NCBI GenBank assembly: GCA_937995555.1
Contig: CALKJX010000277.1
Span: 1-11,356, forward strand
Source: an uncultured Elioraea sp.
Lineage (GTDB): Bacteria > Pseudomonadota > Alphaproteobacteria > Acetobacterales > Acetobacteraceae
Reading direction: 5' to 3'
Length of the DNA stretch: 11,356 bases
Shown: positions 4,643 to 11,356 of the stretch, piece after piece
How the letters are laid out: each line of letters opens with the position of its first letter
Numbering within the stretch: the first letter of the stretch is position 1
Program-made: the position numbers and the translations under genes
Notes under the pieces: model-generated
Seen by the model: only the letters and a program-made list of their open reading frames with translations
Told to the model about the DNA's origin: nothing
Database searches by the model: none

Positions 4643-7579
4643 ATGCTCATCAAGCGCAGCGACGCGACCCGGGCGCGGGGCGGAATCGCCCAGGCCTTCG
4701 CATCTTTCTCCGCCGGCGCGCTCGACCGCCGCGCCTTCCTGCGCCGTTCCGGCGTGGCTGCCGGCGGTCTCGCTGCCGTCGCCGGGCTCGGCGCCGGCAC
4801 GGTGAAGCGCGCCGAGGCCGGGCCGATGCAGCCCGGCGTGCCGGTCCAGATCAAGAAGAACATCTGCACCCACTGCTCGGTGGGCTGCACCGTCACCGCC
4901 GAGGTGCAGAACGGCGTCTGGGTCGGGCAGGAGCCGACCTGGACCAGCCCGATCAACCGCGGCACGCACTGCGCCAAGGGCGCGGCGGTGCGCGAACTCG
5001 TGCACGGCGATCGCCGCCTGAAATACCCGATGAAGCTGACCGGCGGGCAGTGGCGGCGCATCTCGTGGGATCAGGCGATCAACGAGATCGGCGACAAGAT
5101 GCTCCAGATCCGGCAGCAGACGGGGCCGGACGGCATCTTCTTCCTCGGCTCGGCCAAGTTCTCGAACGAGGGCGCCTATCTGTTCCGCAAGTTCGCCGCC
5201 TACTGGGGCACCAACAACGTCGACCACCAGGCGCGCATCTGCCACTCCACCACGGTCGCAGGCGTGGCCAACACCTGGGGCTACGGTGCGCAGACCAACT
5301 CCTACACCGACATCCGCAACTCCAAGACGATCGTCATCATGGGCGGCAACCCCGCCGAGGCGCATCCGGTGTCGCTGCAGCACGTGCTGCAGGGCAAGGA
5401 GAGGAACCGCGCCAACCTGGTGGTGATCGAGCCGCGCTTCACCCGCACGGCGGCGCACGCGACCGAGTTCGTGCGCATCCGTCCCGGCACCGACATCCCC
5501 ATCCTCTGGGGCATCCTCTGGCACATCTTCGAGAACGGCTGGGAGGACAAGGAGTTCATCCGCCAGCGCGTGTACGGGATGGACGACGTCCGCAAGGAGG
5601 TCGCGAAGTGGACGCCCGACGAGGTCGAGCGCGTCACCGGCGTGCCGGGCGCGCAGCTGCGCAAGGTGGCGGAGATGTTCGCCAAGCAGCGGCCGGCGAC
5701 CCTCGTCTGGTGCATGGGCATGACGCAGCACACGGTCGGCACCGCGAATGTGCGTGCGGCCTGCATCCTGCTGCTCGCCACCGGCAATGTCGGCGGTGAG
5801 GGTGTCGGCGCGAACATCTTCCGCGGCCACTGCAACGTGCAGGGTGCCACCGACCTCGGCGTCGACAACACCACCCTGCCGCTCTACTACGGCCTCGACG
5901 AGGGCGCGTGGCGGCATTGGACGCGCGTCTGGGATGTTCCGTACGACTGGATGCGCGGGCGGTTCGGCAAGGCCGACGCCGATGATGCGACCCGCAAGAA
6001 GCTGATGGAGACGGCGGGCATCACCTCGACCCGCTATCTCGACGCCACGCTGCTGCCGGAGAGCGAACTGCGCAACCAGCCCAACCTGCGCGGCATGGTG
6101 GTGTTCGGCCACGGCGGCAACACGGTGGTGCGCATGCCGGAGGCCGCGAAGGCGCTGGCGAAGCTCGACCTGCTGGTGGTGGCCGATCCGCACCCGACCA
6201 CCTTCGCGGTGCTGGCCGAGCGGCGCGAGGGCACCTACCTCCTGCCGATCTGCACGCAGTTCGAGTGCGACGGCAGTCGCACCGCCTCCAACCGCTCGCT
6301 GCAATGGGGCGAGCAGGTCGTCAAGCCGATCTTCGAGAGCAAGAACGACTACGAGGTGCTCTACCGCATGGCGGAGAAGCTCGGTTTCGCTGCCGAGATG
6401 TTCAAGAACATCACCGTGCGCGGCAAGGAGCCGGAGCCCGAAAGCGTGCTGCGCGAGATCAACGCGGGCGGCTGGTCCACCGGCTATTGCGGCCAGTCGC
6501 CGGAGCGGCTGAAGGCGCATATGCGCAACCAGCAGCACTTCGATCTGGTGACTCTGCGTGCCGGTCCCGATGCGCCCGCGGAGGTGCGCGGCGACTACTA
6601 CGGCCTGCCCTGGCCGTGCTGGGGCAAGCCTGAGTTCCGCCATCCCGGCACGCACCAGCTCTACAACACCAACCTGCACGTCAAGGACGGCGGCGGCACG
6701 TTCCGCGCCCGCTTCGGCGTCGAGCGCAACGGCGAGACCCTGCTCGCCGAGGGCTCCTACTCGAAGGGCTCGGAGATCCGGGACGGGTATCCGCAGTTCA
6801 CCTACGGCGTGCTGAAGCGCCTGGGCTGGGATGCCGATCTCACCCAGGCCGAGCTCGACACGATCCTCAGGATCGGCGGCAACAACCCCGACAACGTGTC
6901 CTGGGCGACCGACCTTTCGGGCGGCATCCAGCGCGTCGCGCTCGAGCACGGCTGCATCCCGTTCGGCAACGGCAAGGCAAGGGCGAATGCCTGGAACCTG
7001 CCCGATCCGATCCCGGTGCACCGCGAGCCGATCTACACGCCCAGGCCCGATCTGGTCGCGAAGTATCCAACGCGCGACAACTTCGTCGCCCATCGCGTGC
7101 CGAACATCGGCCATACGGTGCAGAAGCAGGCGATCGAGCGGAACATCCCGCGCGACTTCCCGATCGTGCTCACCTCGGGTCGGCTCGTCGAGTACGAGGG
7201 CGGCGGCGAGGAGACGCGGTCGAACAAGTGGCTCGCCGAGCTGCAGCAGGACATGTTCATCGAGATCAATCCTGCCGACGCGGCCGCGCGCAACATCGTC
7301 GATGGCGCCTGGGTGCTGGTCCAGGGCCCGGAGATGCCGCGCGACAAGTTCGTGCGCGTGAAGGCGCTGGTGACCGAGCGCGTGGGCCGCGGCGTCGCAT
7401 GGATGCCGTTCCACTTCGCCGGCTGGTTCATGCAGAAGGATCAGCGCGGAAAGTATCCGCAGGGCACCGACCCGATCGTGCTCGGCGAGAGCGTCAACAC
7501 CGTCACCAGCTACGGCTACGACCCGGTCACCTCGATGCAGGAGACCAAGTGCACGCTGTGCCAGATCCGGGCGGCGTGA
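4643..7579 (+). CDS. fdhA: Formate dehydrogenase catalytic (alpha) subunit, Tat-exported, cysteine type
   Basis: 978 aa. Oxidises formate to CO2 at a bis-MGD molybdenum or tungsten centre in the periplasm. Domain order: Tat signal with DRRAFLRRSG (28-37) and a hydrophobic Ala/Gly stretch to about 60; a [4Fe-4S] site C75-x2-C78-x3-C82...C110; the molybdopterin oxidoreductase domain from about 115; and a C-terminal molybdopterin-dinucleotide-binding domain from about 838, opening with IVLTSGRLVEYEGGG. The active-site motif ARICHS puts Cys200 (TGC at 5240-5242) and His201 where E. coli FDH-N and FDH-H have selenocysteine and histidine, so no Sec machinery is needed. Start at ATG 4643 is supported by GGGAGGA 7 nt upstream. 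The C-terminus ends KCTLCQIRAA, with a CxxC (970, 973). The gene is followed 23 nt later by fdhB. Length and motifs are normal for the family; metal choice cannot be read from sequence. Confidence 0.96.
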   Translation: MLIKRSDATRARGGIAQAFASFSAGALDRRAFLRRSGVAAGGLAAVAGLGAGTVKRAEAGPMQPGVPVQIKKNICTHCSVGCTVTAEVQNGVWVGQEPTWTSPINRGTHCAKGAAVRELVHGDRRLKYPMKLTGGQWRRISWDQAINEIGDKMLQIRQQTGPDGIFFLGSAKFSNEGAYLFRKFAAYWGTNNVDHQARICHSTTVAGVANTWGYGAQTNSYTDIRNSKTIVIMGGNPAEAHPVSLQHVLQGKERNRANLVVIEPRFTRTAAHATEFVRIRPGTDIPILWGILWHIFENGWEDKEFIRQRVYGMDDVRKEVAKWTPDEVERVTGVPGAQLRKVAEMFAKQRPATLVWCMGMTQHTVGTANVRAACILLLATGNVGGEGVGANIFRGHCNVQGATDLGVDNTTLPLYYGLDEGAWRHWTRVWDVPYDWMRGRFGKADADDATRKKLMETAGITSTRYLDATLLPESELRNQPNLRGMVVFGHGGNTVVRMPEAAKALAKLDLLVVADPHPTTFAVLAERREGTYLLPICTQFECDGSRTASNRSLQWGEQVVKPIFESKNDYEVLYRMAEKLGFAAEMFKNITVRGKEPEPESVLREINAGGWSTGYCGQSPERLKAHMRNQQHFDLVTLRAGPDAPAEVRGDYYGLPWPCWGKPEFRHPGTHQLYNTNLHVKDGGGTFRARFGVERNGETLLAEGSYSKGSEIRDGYPQFTYGVLKRLGWDADLTQAELDTILRIGGNNPDNVSWATDLSGGIQRVALEHGCIPFGNGKARANAWNLPDPIPVHREPIYTPRPDLVAKYPTRDNFVAHRVPNIGHTVQKQAIERNIPRDFPIVLTSGRLVEYEGGGEETRSNKWLAELQQDMFIEINPADAAARNIVDGAWVLVQGPEMPRDKFVRVKALVTERVGRGVAWMPFHFAGWFMQKDQRGKYPQGTDPIVLGESVNTVTSYGYDPVTSMQETKCTLCQIRAA

Positions 7580-7602
7580 AGGGCTAGGGAGGAGAGATCG
7601 TC

Positions 7603-8199
7603 ATGGCCCGCATGAAGTTCCTCTGCGACGCCGACCGTTGCATCGAGTGCAACGCCTGCGTCACCGCCTGCAAGAACGAGCACGAGGTGCCCTGGGGCAT
7701 CAATCGCCGGCGCGTCGTCACCATCAATGACGGCAAGCCGGGCGAGCGCTCGATCTCCATGGCGTGCATGCACTGCACGGATGCGCCCTGCGCGGCGGTC
7801 TGCCCGGTCGACTGCTTCTACACCACCGCCGACGGGGTGGTCCTGCACTCGAAGGATCTGTGCATCGGCTGCGGCTACTGCTTCTACGCCTGCCCGTTCG
7901 GCGCGCCGCAGTATCCGCGCCTCGGCAACTTCGGCAGCCGCGGCAAGATGGACAAGTGCACCTACTGTGCCGGCGGCCCCGAGGCCGACAGCACACCGGC
8001 CGAGTACGCCAAGTACGGCTCGAACCGCCTCGCCGAGGGAAAGCTGCCGCTCTGCGCCGAGATGTGCTCGACCAAGGCGCTGCTCGCCGGTGACGGCGAC
8101 ATCATTGCCCAGATCTACGCCGAGCGTGTCACGACGCGCGGCTACGGCTCGGGTGCCTGGGGCTGGCGCACGGCCTACAAGGACATGGTGGCAGGCTGA
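7603..8199 (+). CDS. fdhB: Formate dehydrogenase iron-sulfur (beta) subunit, four [4Fe-4S] clusters
   Basis: 198 aa. Sixteen cysteines stand in the positions expected for four [4Fe-4S] clusters: C13, C16, C19, C23; C55, C58, C63, C67; C87, C90, C93, C97; C119, C122, C151, C155. C8 and C71 are extra. It carries electrons from FdhA to the cytochrome b subunit. There is no signal sequence, so it should be exported as a complex with FdhA on FdhA's Tat signal. Unlike E. coli FdnH (about 294 aa) there is no C-terminal transmembrane helix; this is the shorter FDH3-type beta subunit, which must bind the membrane through FdhC. GGGAGGAGA just upstream is a strong ribosome binding site. A 64-nt gap with a strong hairpin separates it from fdhC. 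Confidence 0.94.
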   Translation: MARMKFLCDADRCIECNACVTACKNEHEVPWGINRRRVVTINDGKPGERSISMACMHCTDAPCAAVCPVDCFYTTADGVVLHSKDLCIGCGYCFYACPFGAPQYPRLGNFGSRGKMDKCTYCAGGPEADSTPAEYAKYGSNRLAEGKLPLCAEMCSTKALLAGDGDIIAQIYAERVTTRGYGSGAWGWRTAYKDMVAG

Positions 8200-8209
8200 G
8201 TTGATATGT

Positions 8210-8240
8210 GCCGACGGCGGGATGGGACCCCGCCGCCGGC
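8210..8240 (+). other. Strong intercistronic hairpin between fdhB and fdhC
   Basis: GCCGACGGCGGG (8210-8221) pairs with CCCGCCGCCGGC (8229-8240) around a 7-nt loop; one A-C mismatch in 12 positions. A CTCTTCC tract follows rather than a T run, so it is a weak intrinsic terminator at most. It sits 10 nt after the fdhB stop and about 10 nt before the GGGAGGA of fdhC. It could act as a partial attenuator or as a 3' end protecting the fdhA-fdhB message from decay and so adjust the ratio of FdhC to the other subunits. Confidence 0.6.
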
Positions 8241-8263
8241 CTCTTCCGCGGGAGGATCACCGG

Positions 8264-9292
8264 ATGAAGGGCATCACCACCCGGCTGCAGGCGGCGCTCG
8301 TCGCGATCGTGCTGGGGCTGGGCATCGGCCTCGCCGCCGCCCCGGCGACCGCGCCCGAGGCGCTGGCGCAGGCGCCGGCCGCGCCGCCGGCCGCCAGCGA
8401 GCAGATGTTGTTCAACTACCTCCAGGGCGACGTGCGCGGGCGGGTGACCATCCCTGACCAGCGCGCTGCCATGCTGATCCAGCCGGCGGGGCGCGACTTC
8501 CAGACCTTCTGGCGTTCCACCATGAAGTGGATCGGCGGCATCGCCATCGGCGGCATGCTGGCCGTGCTGGTGATCTTCTACCTGGTGCGCGGCACGATCC
8601 GCATCTCGGCCGGGCCGTCGGGGCGGACGATCCAGCGCTTCAACGGGCTCGAGCGCTTCGCGCACTGGCTCACCGCCTCGACCTTCATCGTGCTCGGCAT
8701 CACCGGGCTCAACATCACCTTCGGGCGCGAGCTCCTGCTGCCGATCCTGGGCCCCGACGCCTTCACCGCCTGGTCGGAACTCGGCAAGATCGCCCACAAC
8801 TTCCTGTCCTTCCCGTTCACCCTCGGCATCGCGCTGATGCTGGTGATCTGGATCAAGGACAACCTGCCCTCGCGCGTCGATGCGCAATGGTTCGCGCAGG
8901 GCGGCGGGCTCGTCGGCAGCGCGCATCCGCCGGCCAGGAAGTTCAACGCCGGGCAGAAGATCATCTTCTGGTCGGTGGTGCTGGGCGGGGCGGCAATCGC
9001 CGTCACCGGCTACATCATGATGTTCCCGTTCCAGTTCTGGGCCACCGACATCCACGGCATGCAGCTCGCGATCCAGCTGCACGGGATGATCGCGCTGGTG
9101 CTGATCGCGATCATCCTCGCCCACATCTACATCGGCTCGCTCGGCATGGAGGGGGCGTTCGCGGCGATGGGGTCGGGCCGGGTCGATCTCAACTGGGCCA
9201 AGGAGCACCACAGCCTCTGGGTCGACGAGATGATGAGCGGCGGACGCGACGCCGCGGCACCCTCGGGGGCGCGCAGCGTCGGCGCCGACTGA
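8264..9292 (+). CDS. fdhC: Formate dehydrogenase cytochrome b (gamma) subunit with N-terminal signal peptide
   Basis: 342 aa. Membrane anchor and quinone reductase of the complex; two b hemes. A probable Sec signal peptide covers about 1-36 (MKGITTRLQ, hydrophobic 10-28, ALAQA). A soluble periplasmic stretch of about 50 residues with LIQPAGRDF (71-79) precedes the first membrane helix (about 88-108). Further helices lie at about 136-155, 176-197, 232-255 and 270-291. Histidines H134 (RFAHW), H178 (AHNF), H273 (LHG) and H287 (AHIY) match the heme-ligand layout of E. coli FdnI, including the 14-residue step between the last two. ATG 8264 has GGGAGGA (8250-8256); the frame extends upstream only as shadow of fdhB. 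It is the last structural gene, followed by a perfect hairpin. Confidence 0.93.
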   Translation: MKGITTRLQAALVAIVLGLGIGLAAAPATAPEALAQAPAAPPAASEQMLFNYLQGDVRGRVTIPDQRAAMLIQPAGRDFQTFWRSTMKWIGGIAIGGMLAVLVIFYLVRGTIRISAGPSGRTIQRFNGLERFAHWLTASTFIVLGITGLNITFGRELLLPILGPDAFTAWSELGKIAHNFLSFPFTLGIALMLVIWIKDNLPSRVDAQWFAQGGGLVGSAHPPARKFNAGQKIIFWSVVLGGAAIAVTGYIMMFPFQFWATDIHGMQLAIQLHGMIALVLIAIILAHIYIGSLGMEGAFAAMGSGRVDLNWAKEHHSLWVDEMMSGGRDAAAPSGARSVGAD

Positions 9293-9314
9293 GCCGCGCG
9301 CGCGAGGACGGAAC

Positions 9315-9341
9315 CGGCCGGCGGAGCGCATCCGCCGGCCG
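9315..9341 (+). terminator. Perfect 11-bp hairpin after fdhC, probable operon end
   Basis: CGGCCGGCGGA (9315-9325) pairs without mismatch with TCCGCCGGCCG (9331-9341) around the 5-nt loop GCGCA. No T tract follows, so Rho-independent release is uncertain, but the stem is very stable and lies 22 nt after the fdhC stop. The candidate -10 hexamer of mobB begins at the very next base, which makes this the likely boundary between the fdh operon and the mobB-moeA-dnaE2 region. Confidence 0.5.
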
Positions 9342-9347
9342 TAGACT
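9342..9347 (+). promoter_or_regulatory. Candidate -10 element for leaderless mobB
   Basis: TAGACT ends 6 nt before the mobB ATG (9354), so transcription would begin at or next to the A of the start codon. No Shine-Dalgarno is visible between 9335 and 9353. The -35 region falls inside the GC-rich hairpin and has no good match. The hexamer is identical to the one at 3695-3700. Confidence 0.4.
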
Positions 9348-9353
9348 GTGCGC

Positions 9354-9872
9354 ATGAAGGTCTTCGGCATCACCGGCTGGTCGGGCTCGGGCAAGACCAC
9401 GCTGCTCGTGCGGCTGATCCCGGCGCTGGTCGCGCGCGGGCTCAGCGTCTCGACCGTGAAGCACGCGCATCACGGGTTCGACGTCGATCGACCGGGCAAG
9501 GACAGCTACGAGCATCGCCGCGCCGGCGCGACCGAGGTGCTGATCGGCTCGGCCAATCGCTGGGCGCTGATGCACGAGCTGCGCGGCGTGCCCGAGCCGG
9601 CGCTGCCCGAGCTGCTCGCGCGCATGAGCCCCGTCGATCTCGTGCTGGTGGAGGGGTTCAAGCGCAACCCGCATCCCAAGATCGAGGTCTGGCGCGCGGC
9701 CACCGGCAAGACGCCGCTGTTCCCGGAGGATCCGCAGATCCTTGCCCTGGCCTCGGATGGCGCGGTGCCAGGATGCGCGCTGCCGCAGTTCGGGCTCGAC
9801 GAGATCGACGCGATCGCGGGGTTCGTGGTTCGCGCGGTCGGGGTCGCCGGGCGCCCGCCCGCCGTGGGCTGA
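9354..9872 (+). CDS. mobB: Molybdopterin-guanine dinucleotide biosynthesis protein MobB
   Basis: 172 aa. GTP-binding P-loop protein that assists MobA in attaching GMP to molybdopterin, giving the MGD cofactor used by FdhA. The Walker A motif GWSGSGKTTL is at 8-17, a conserved KHAHH at 36-40, DSYEHRRAGA around 50-59, and VEGFKR at 99-104, all typical of MobB. The length is normal. ATG 9354 was preferred over a GTG two codons earlier because KVFGITGWSGSG follows the ATG as in the family. There is no visible ribosome binding site; see the candidate -10 just upstream. The stop is 4 nt before the moeA ATG, so the two are co-translated. No mobA is in the window. Confidence 0.93.
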   Translation: MKVFGITGWSGSGKTTLLVRLIPALVARGLSVSTVKHAHHGFDVDRPGKDSYEHRRAGATEVLIGSANRWALMHELRGVPEPALPELLARMSPVDLVLVEGFKRNPHPKIEVWRAATGKTPLFPEDPQILALASDGAVPGCALPQFGLDEIDAIAGFVVRAVGVAGRPPAVG

Positions 9873-9876
9873 GCGC

Positions 9877-11133
9877 ATGGCACAGCTCTCGGACGACTGC
9901 TTCGCGTTCGGCGGCGCGCTCATGCCGGTGGACGAGGCGTTGGCCGAGCTGCGCGCACGGCTCAGCCCTGTGACCGGCATGGAGCGCGTGACGCTGCGTG
10001 AGGCGGCCGGGCGCATCCTCGCCGAGGACGTGGTCGCCGCGGTCGATCTGCCGCCTTTCGCCAACAGCGCCGTGGACGGCTATGCCGTCCGCCACGCCGA
10101 CCTGGCACCCGACGCCGACACGATCCTGCCCGTGGGCGCGCGCGTGCCGGCGGGCGGGGCGCTCGGGCGCCCGATCCGTCCGGGCGAGGCGGTCCGCATC
10201 TTCACCGGCGCGCCCATGCCCGAGGGCGCGGACACGGTGATGATGCAGGAGGATGCCGAGGAGCTGCCCGACGGGCGCGTGCGGCTGCGCGCCGGGCTCA
10301 AGCGCGGAGCGAATGCGCGCGACGCGGGCGAGGACGTGCCGCGGGGCACGGTCGCGCTGCCGGCCGGGCGTCTGCTGCGGCCGCAGGATGTCGGCATGGC
10401 GGCGGCCCTCGGGTGCGACACGATCGCCGTGCGGGCGCGGCTGCGCGTCGCGCTGTTCTCCACGGGCGACGAACTCGCCGCACCCGGCACGGCCCTGCCG
10501 CCGCTCAAGGTCTACGACAGCAACCGCTTCACCCTGCACGCCGCGCTCACGCGGCTCGGCTGCGCGGTGACTGATCTCGGCATCCTGCCCGACCGCGCCG
10601 AGGCCGTGGCGTCCGCCCTCGCCGCGGCTGCGCCCAAGCACGACCTGCTGCTGACCTCCGGCGGCGTCTCGACCGGCGAGGAGGATCATGTGAAGGCGGC
10701 GGTCGAAGCGGCCGGCTCGCTGTTCTTCTGGCGGCTCGCGATCAAGCCGGGCCGGCCCGTGGCCCTCGGCCAGGTGGGCGGCACGGCCTTCGCCGGGCTG
10801 CCGGGCAATCCGGTCGCGGTGGTGGTGACCTTCGTGCACGTGGTCCGCCCGCTCGTATTGCTGCTCGCGGGCGGGACGGCGGTGCCGCCGCTGCGCTTCC
10901 CCGTGCGCGCCGCGTTCCGCTACCGCAAGAAAGCCGGGCGGCGCGAGTATGTGCGCGCGAGCCTGATGCCGGGCGAGGGCGGCGCGGTCGAGGCGCGCAA
11001 CTTCCCGCGCGAGGGCGCCGGGGTGCTCTCCTCGCTGGTCTGGACCGACGGGCTGGTCGAGCTCGACGAGGCGGCGACCGGCGTCGCTCCCGGCGATCAG
11101 GTCGCGTTCCTGCCCTACAGCGAACTCCTGTAG
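9877..11133 (+). CDS. moeA: Molybdopterin molybdenumtransferase MoeA
   Basis: 418 aa. Inserts molybdate into adenylylated molybdopterin, the step before MGD formation, in the cytoplasm. Diagnostic blocks: DLPPFANSAVDGYAVR (57-72, with the functionally important Asp67), RIFTGAPMPEGADTVMMQED (107-126), FSTGDEL (194-200), VYDSNRF (212-218), LTSGGVSTGEEDHV (259-272), KPGRPVALG (290-298) and FAGLPGNPVAV (305-315). The C-terminal domain IV follows from about 338. Length is normal. The ATG at 9877 lies 4 nt after mobB; the frame is open earlier but only as mobB shadow. A first segment, MAQLSDDCFAFGG, resembles the extended N-terminus common in alphaproteobacterial MoeA. The TAG stop is also the start of a candidate -10 for the next gene. 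Confidence 0.95.
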   Translation: MAQLSDDCFAFGGALMPVDEALAELRARLSPVTGMERVTLREAAGRILAEDVVAAVDLPPFANSAVDGYAVRHADLAPDADTILPVGARVPAGGALGRPIRPGEAVRIFTGAPMPEGADTVMMQEDAEELPDGRVRLRAGLKRGANARDAGEDVPRGTVALPAGRLLRPQDVGMAAALGCDTIAVRARLRVALFSTGDELAAPGTALPPLKVYDSNRFTLHAALTRLGCAVTDLGILPDRAEAVASALAAAAPKHDLLLTSGGVSTGEEDHVKAAVEAAGSLFFWRLAIKPGRPVALGQVGGTAFAGLPGNPVAVVVTFVHVVRPLVLLLAGGTAVPPLRFPVRAAFRYRKKAGRREYVRASLMPGEGGAVEARNFPREGAGVLSSLVWTDGLVELDEAATGVAPGDQVAFLPYSELL

Positions 11134-11136
11134 GCT
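11131..11136 (+). promoter_or_regulatory. Candidate -10 element for leaderless dnaE2
   Basis: TAGGCT overlaps the moeA stop and ends 7 nt before the ATG at 11144. No Shine-Dalgarno is seen in the 10-nt gap. Arrangement and spacing repeat what is seen before mobB (TAGACT, 6 nt). An inverted GTTC-N12-GAAC (11106-11125) lies where the -35/-10 spacer would be; its meaning is unclear. Confidence 0.35.
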
Positions 11137-11143
11137 CGGCGCC

Positions 11144-11356
11144 ATGACCGTCGCCTATGCCGAACTTCAGGCGCTCTCGAACTTCTCCTTCCTCGAAGGC
11201 GCGAGCCACGCCGACGAGTTGGTACTGACGGCGCGCGCGCTGGGGCTTGCCGCGCTCGCGATCACCGACCGCAACTCGGTCGCCGGGCTGGTGCGCGCGC
11301 ATGTCGCGGCGAAGGCGCAGGGCCTGCGCTTCCTGCCCGCCGCCCGGCTCGACCTG
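11144..11356 (+). CDS. dnaE2: Error-prone DNA polymerase DnaE2, N-terminal fragment, cut by window edge
   Basis: 71 complete codons, starting MTVAYAELQALSNFSFLEGA. This is the start of the PHP domain of a C-family DNA polymerase alpha subunit. AELQALSNFSFLEGASH (6-22) and LGLAALAITDRNSVAGLVRA (33-52) are typical. In replicative DnaE the first block reads HSxxS; here it is SNFSF, without the metal-binding histidine, as in DnaE2. DnaE2 performs translesion synthesis after DNA damage, usually with ImuB. It begins 10 nt after moeA and has no clear ribosome binding site. No alphaproteobacterial LexA box (GTTC-N7-GTTC) is visible upstream. Replicative DnaE cannot be entirely excluded without the rest of the gene. 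Confidence 0.82.
   Translation, partial: MTVAYAELQALSNFSFLEGASHADELVLTARALGLAALAITDRNSVAGLVRAHVAAKAQGLRFLPAARLDL

Noticed and set aside
5240..5242. Selenocysteine codon with SECIS element in fdhA
   Set aside because: The codon is TGC, not TGA, so it is plain cysteine.
4331..7414. 1027-codon open frame on the minus strand opposite fdhA
   Set aside because: Arg/His/Ala/Leu-rich product without recognisable domains; long antisense frames are common opposite GC-rich genes, and fdhA on the + strand has all family motifs.
11040..11143. Standard LexA box before dnaE2
   Set aside because: No GTTC-N7-GTTC or GAAC-N7-GAAC is present; only the inverted 12-nt spaced pair.
9658..11145. 495-codon minus-strand frame opposite mobB and moeA
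   Set aside because: Shadow frame; it spans two well-identified + strand genes and has no domain-like blocks.
1..11356. Insertion sequences, CRISPR arrays, tRNA or rRNA genes
   Set aside because: No transposase-like frame, regularly spaced direct repeats, or cloverleaf/rRNA-like sequence was seen.

Overview
This window looks like a chromosomal segment of a high-GC alphaproteobacterium, most likely Rhodospirillales/Acetobacteraceae-like. That placement is an inference from very strong G/C preference at third codon positions and from gene content. Nearly everything on the + strand serves one purpose: making a membrane-bound, Tat-exported, molybdenum (or tungsten) formate dehydrogenase. One truncated minus-strand gene opens the window and the start of a DNA polymerase gene closes it.

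Layout. (1) Positions 1-71, minus strand: the first 23 codons of a probable small 4Fe-4S protein, divergent from the rest. (2) 72-170: divergent intergenic region with a 10-bp palindrome. (3) 171-3584: five tightly packed + strand genes. They encode a degenerate biotin/lipoate-ligase-fold protein, a DUF6505-like protein, a DUF6352-like protein, a DUF3305 protein and a DUF3306 protein. They are joined by ATGA overlaps, a 10-nt gap and a 14-nt overlap, so they look like one transcription unit. (4) 3585-3765: non-coding, with a weak terminator-like hairpin, a 12-bp palindrome and a candidate promoter. (5) 3766-9292: the structural operon. It holds a TorD/DmsD-type chaperone, a 68-aa Tat-signal protein, the catalytic subunit FdhA (cysteine, not selenocysteine, at the active site), the four-cluster ferredoxin subunit FdhB, and the cytochrome b subunit FdhC with its own signal peptide. 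Strong hairpins lie in the fdhB-fdhC gap and after fdhC. (6) 9354-11133: mobB and moeA, late steps of molybdenum cofactor synthesis. (7) 11144-end: the first 71 codons of dnaE2 (error-prone polymerase).

How it fits together. MoeA and MobB supply cofactor. The TorD-like protein probably guards the FdhA apoprotein until the cofactor is in and Tat export is allowed. FdhA oxidises formate in the periplasm, FdhB passes electrons to FdhC, and FdhC's hemes reduce quinone. The five upstream proteins have no assigned biochemical function that I know of. Their conserved-looking, translationally coupled arrangement next to FDH makes them the best candidate here for an undescribed maturation or quality-control module. 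Two downstream genes (mobB, dnaE2) lack a visible Shine-Dalgarno and have a TAGRCT hexamer 6-7 nt before ATG, the pattern expected for leaderless transcripts.
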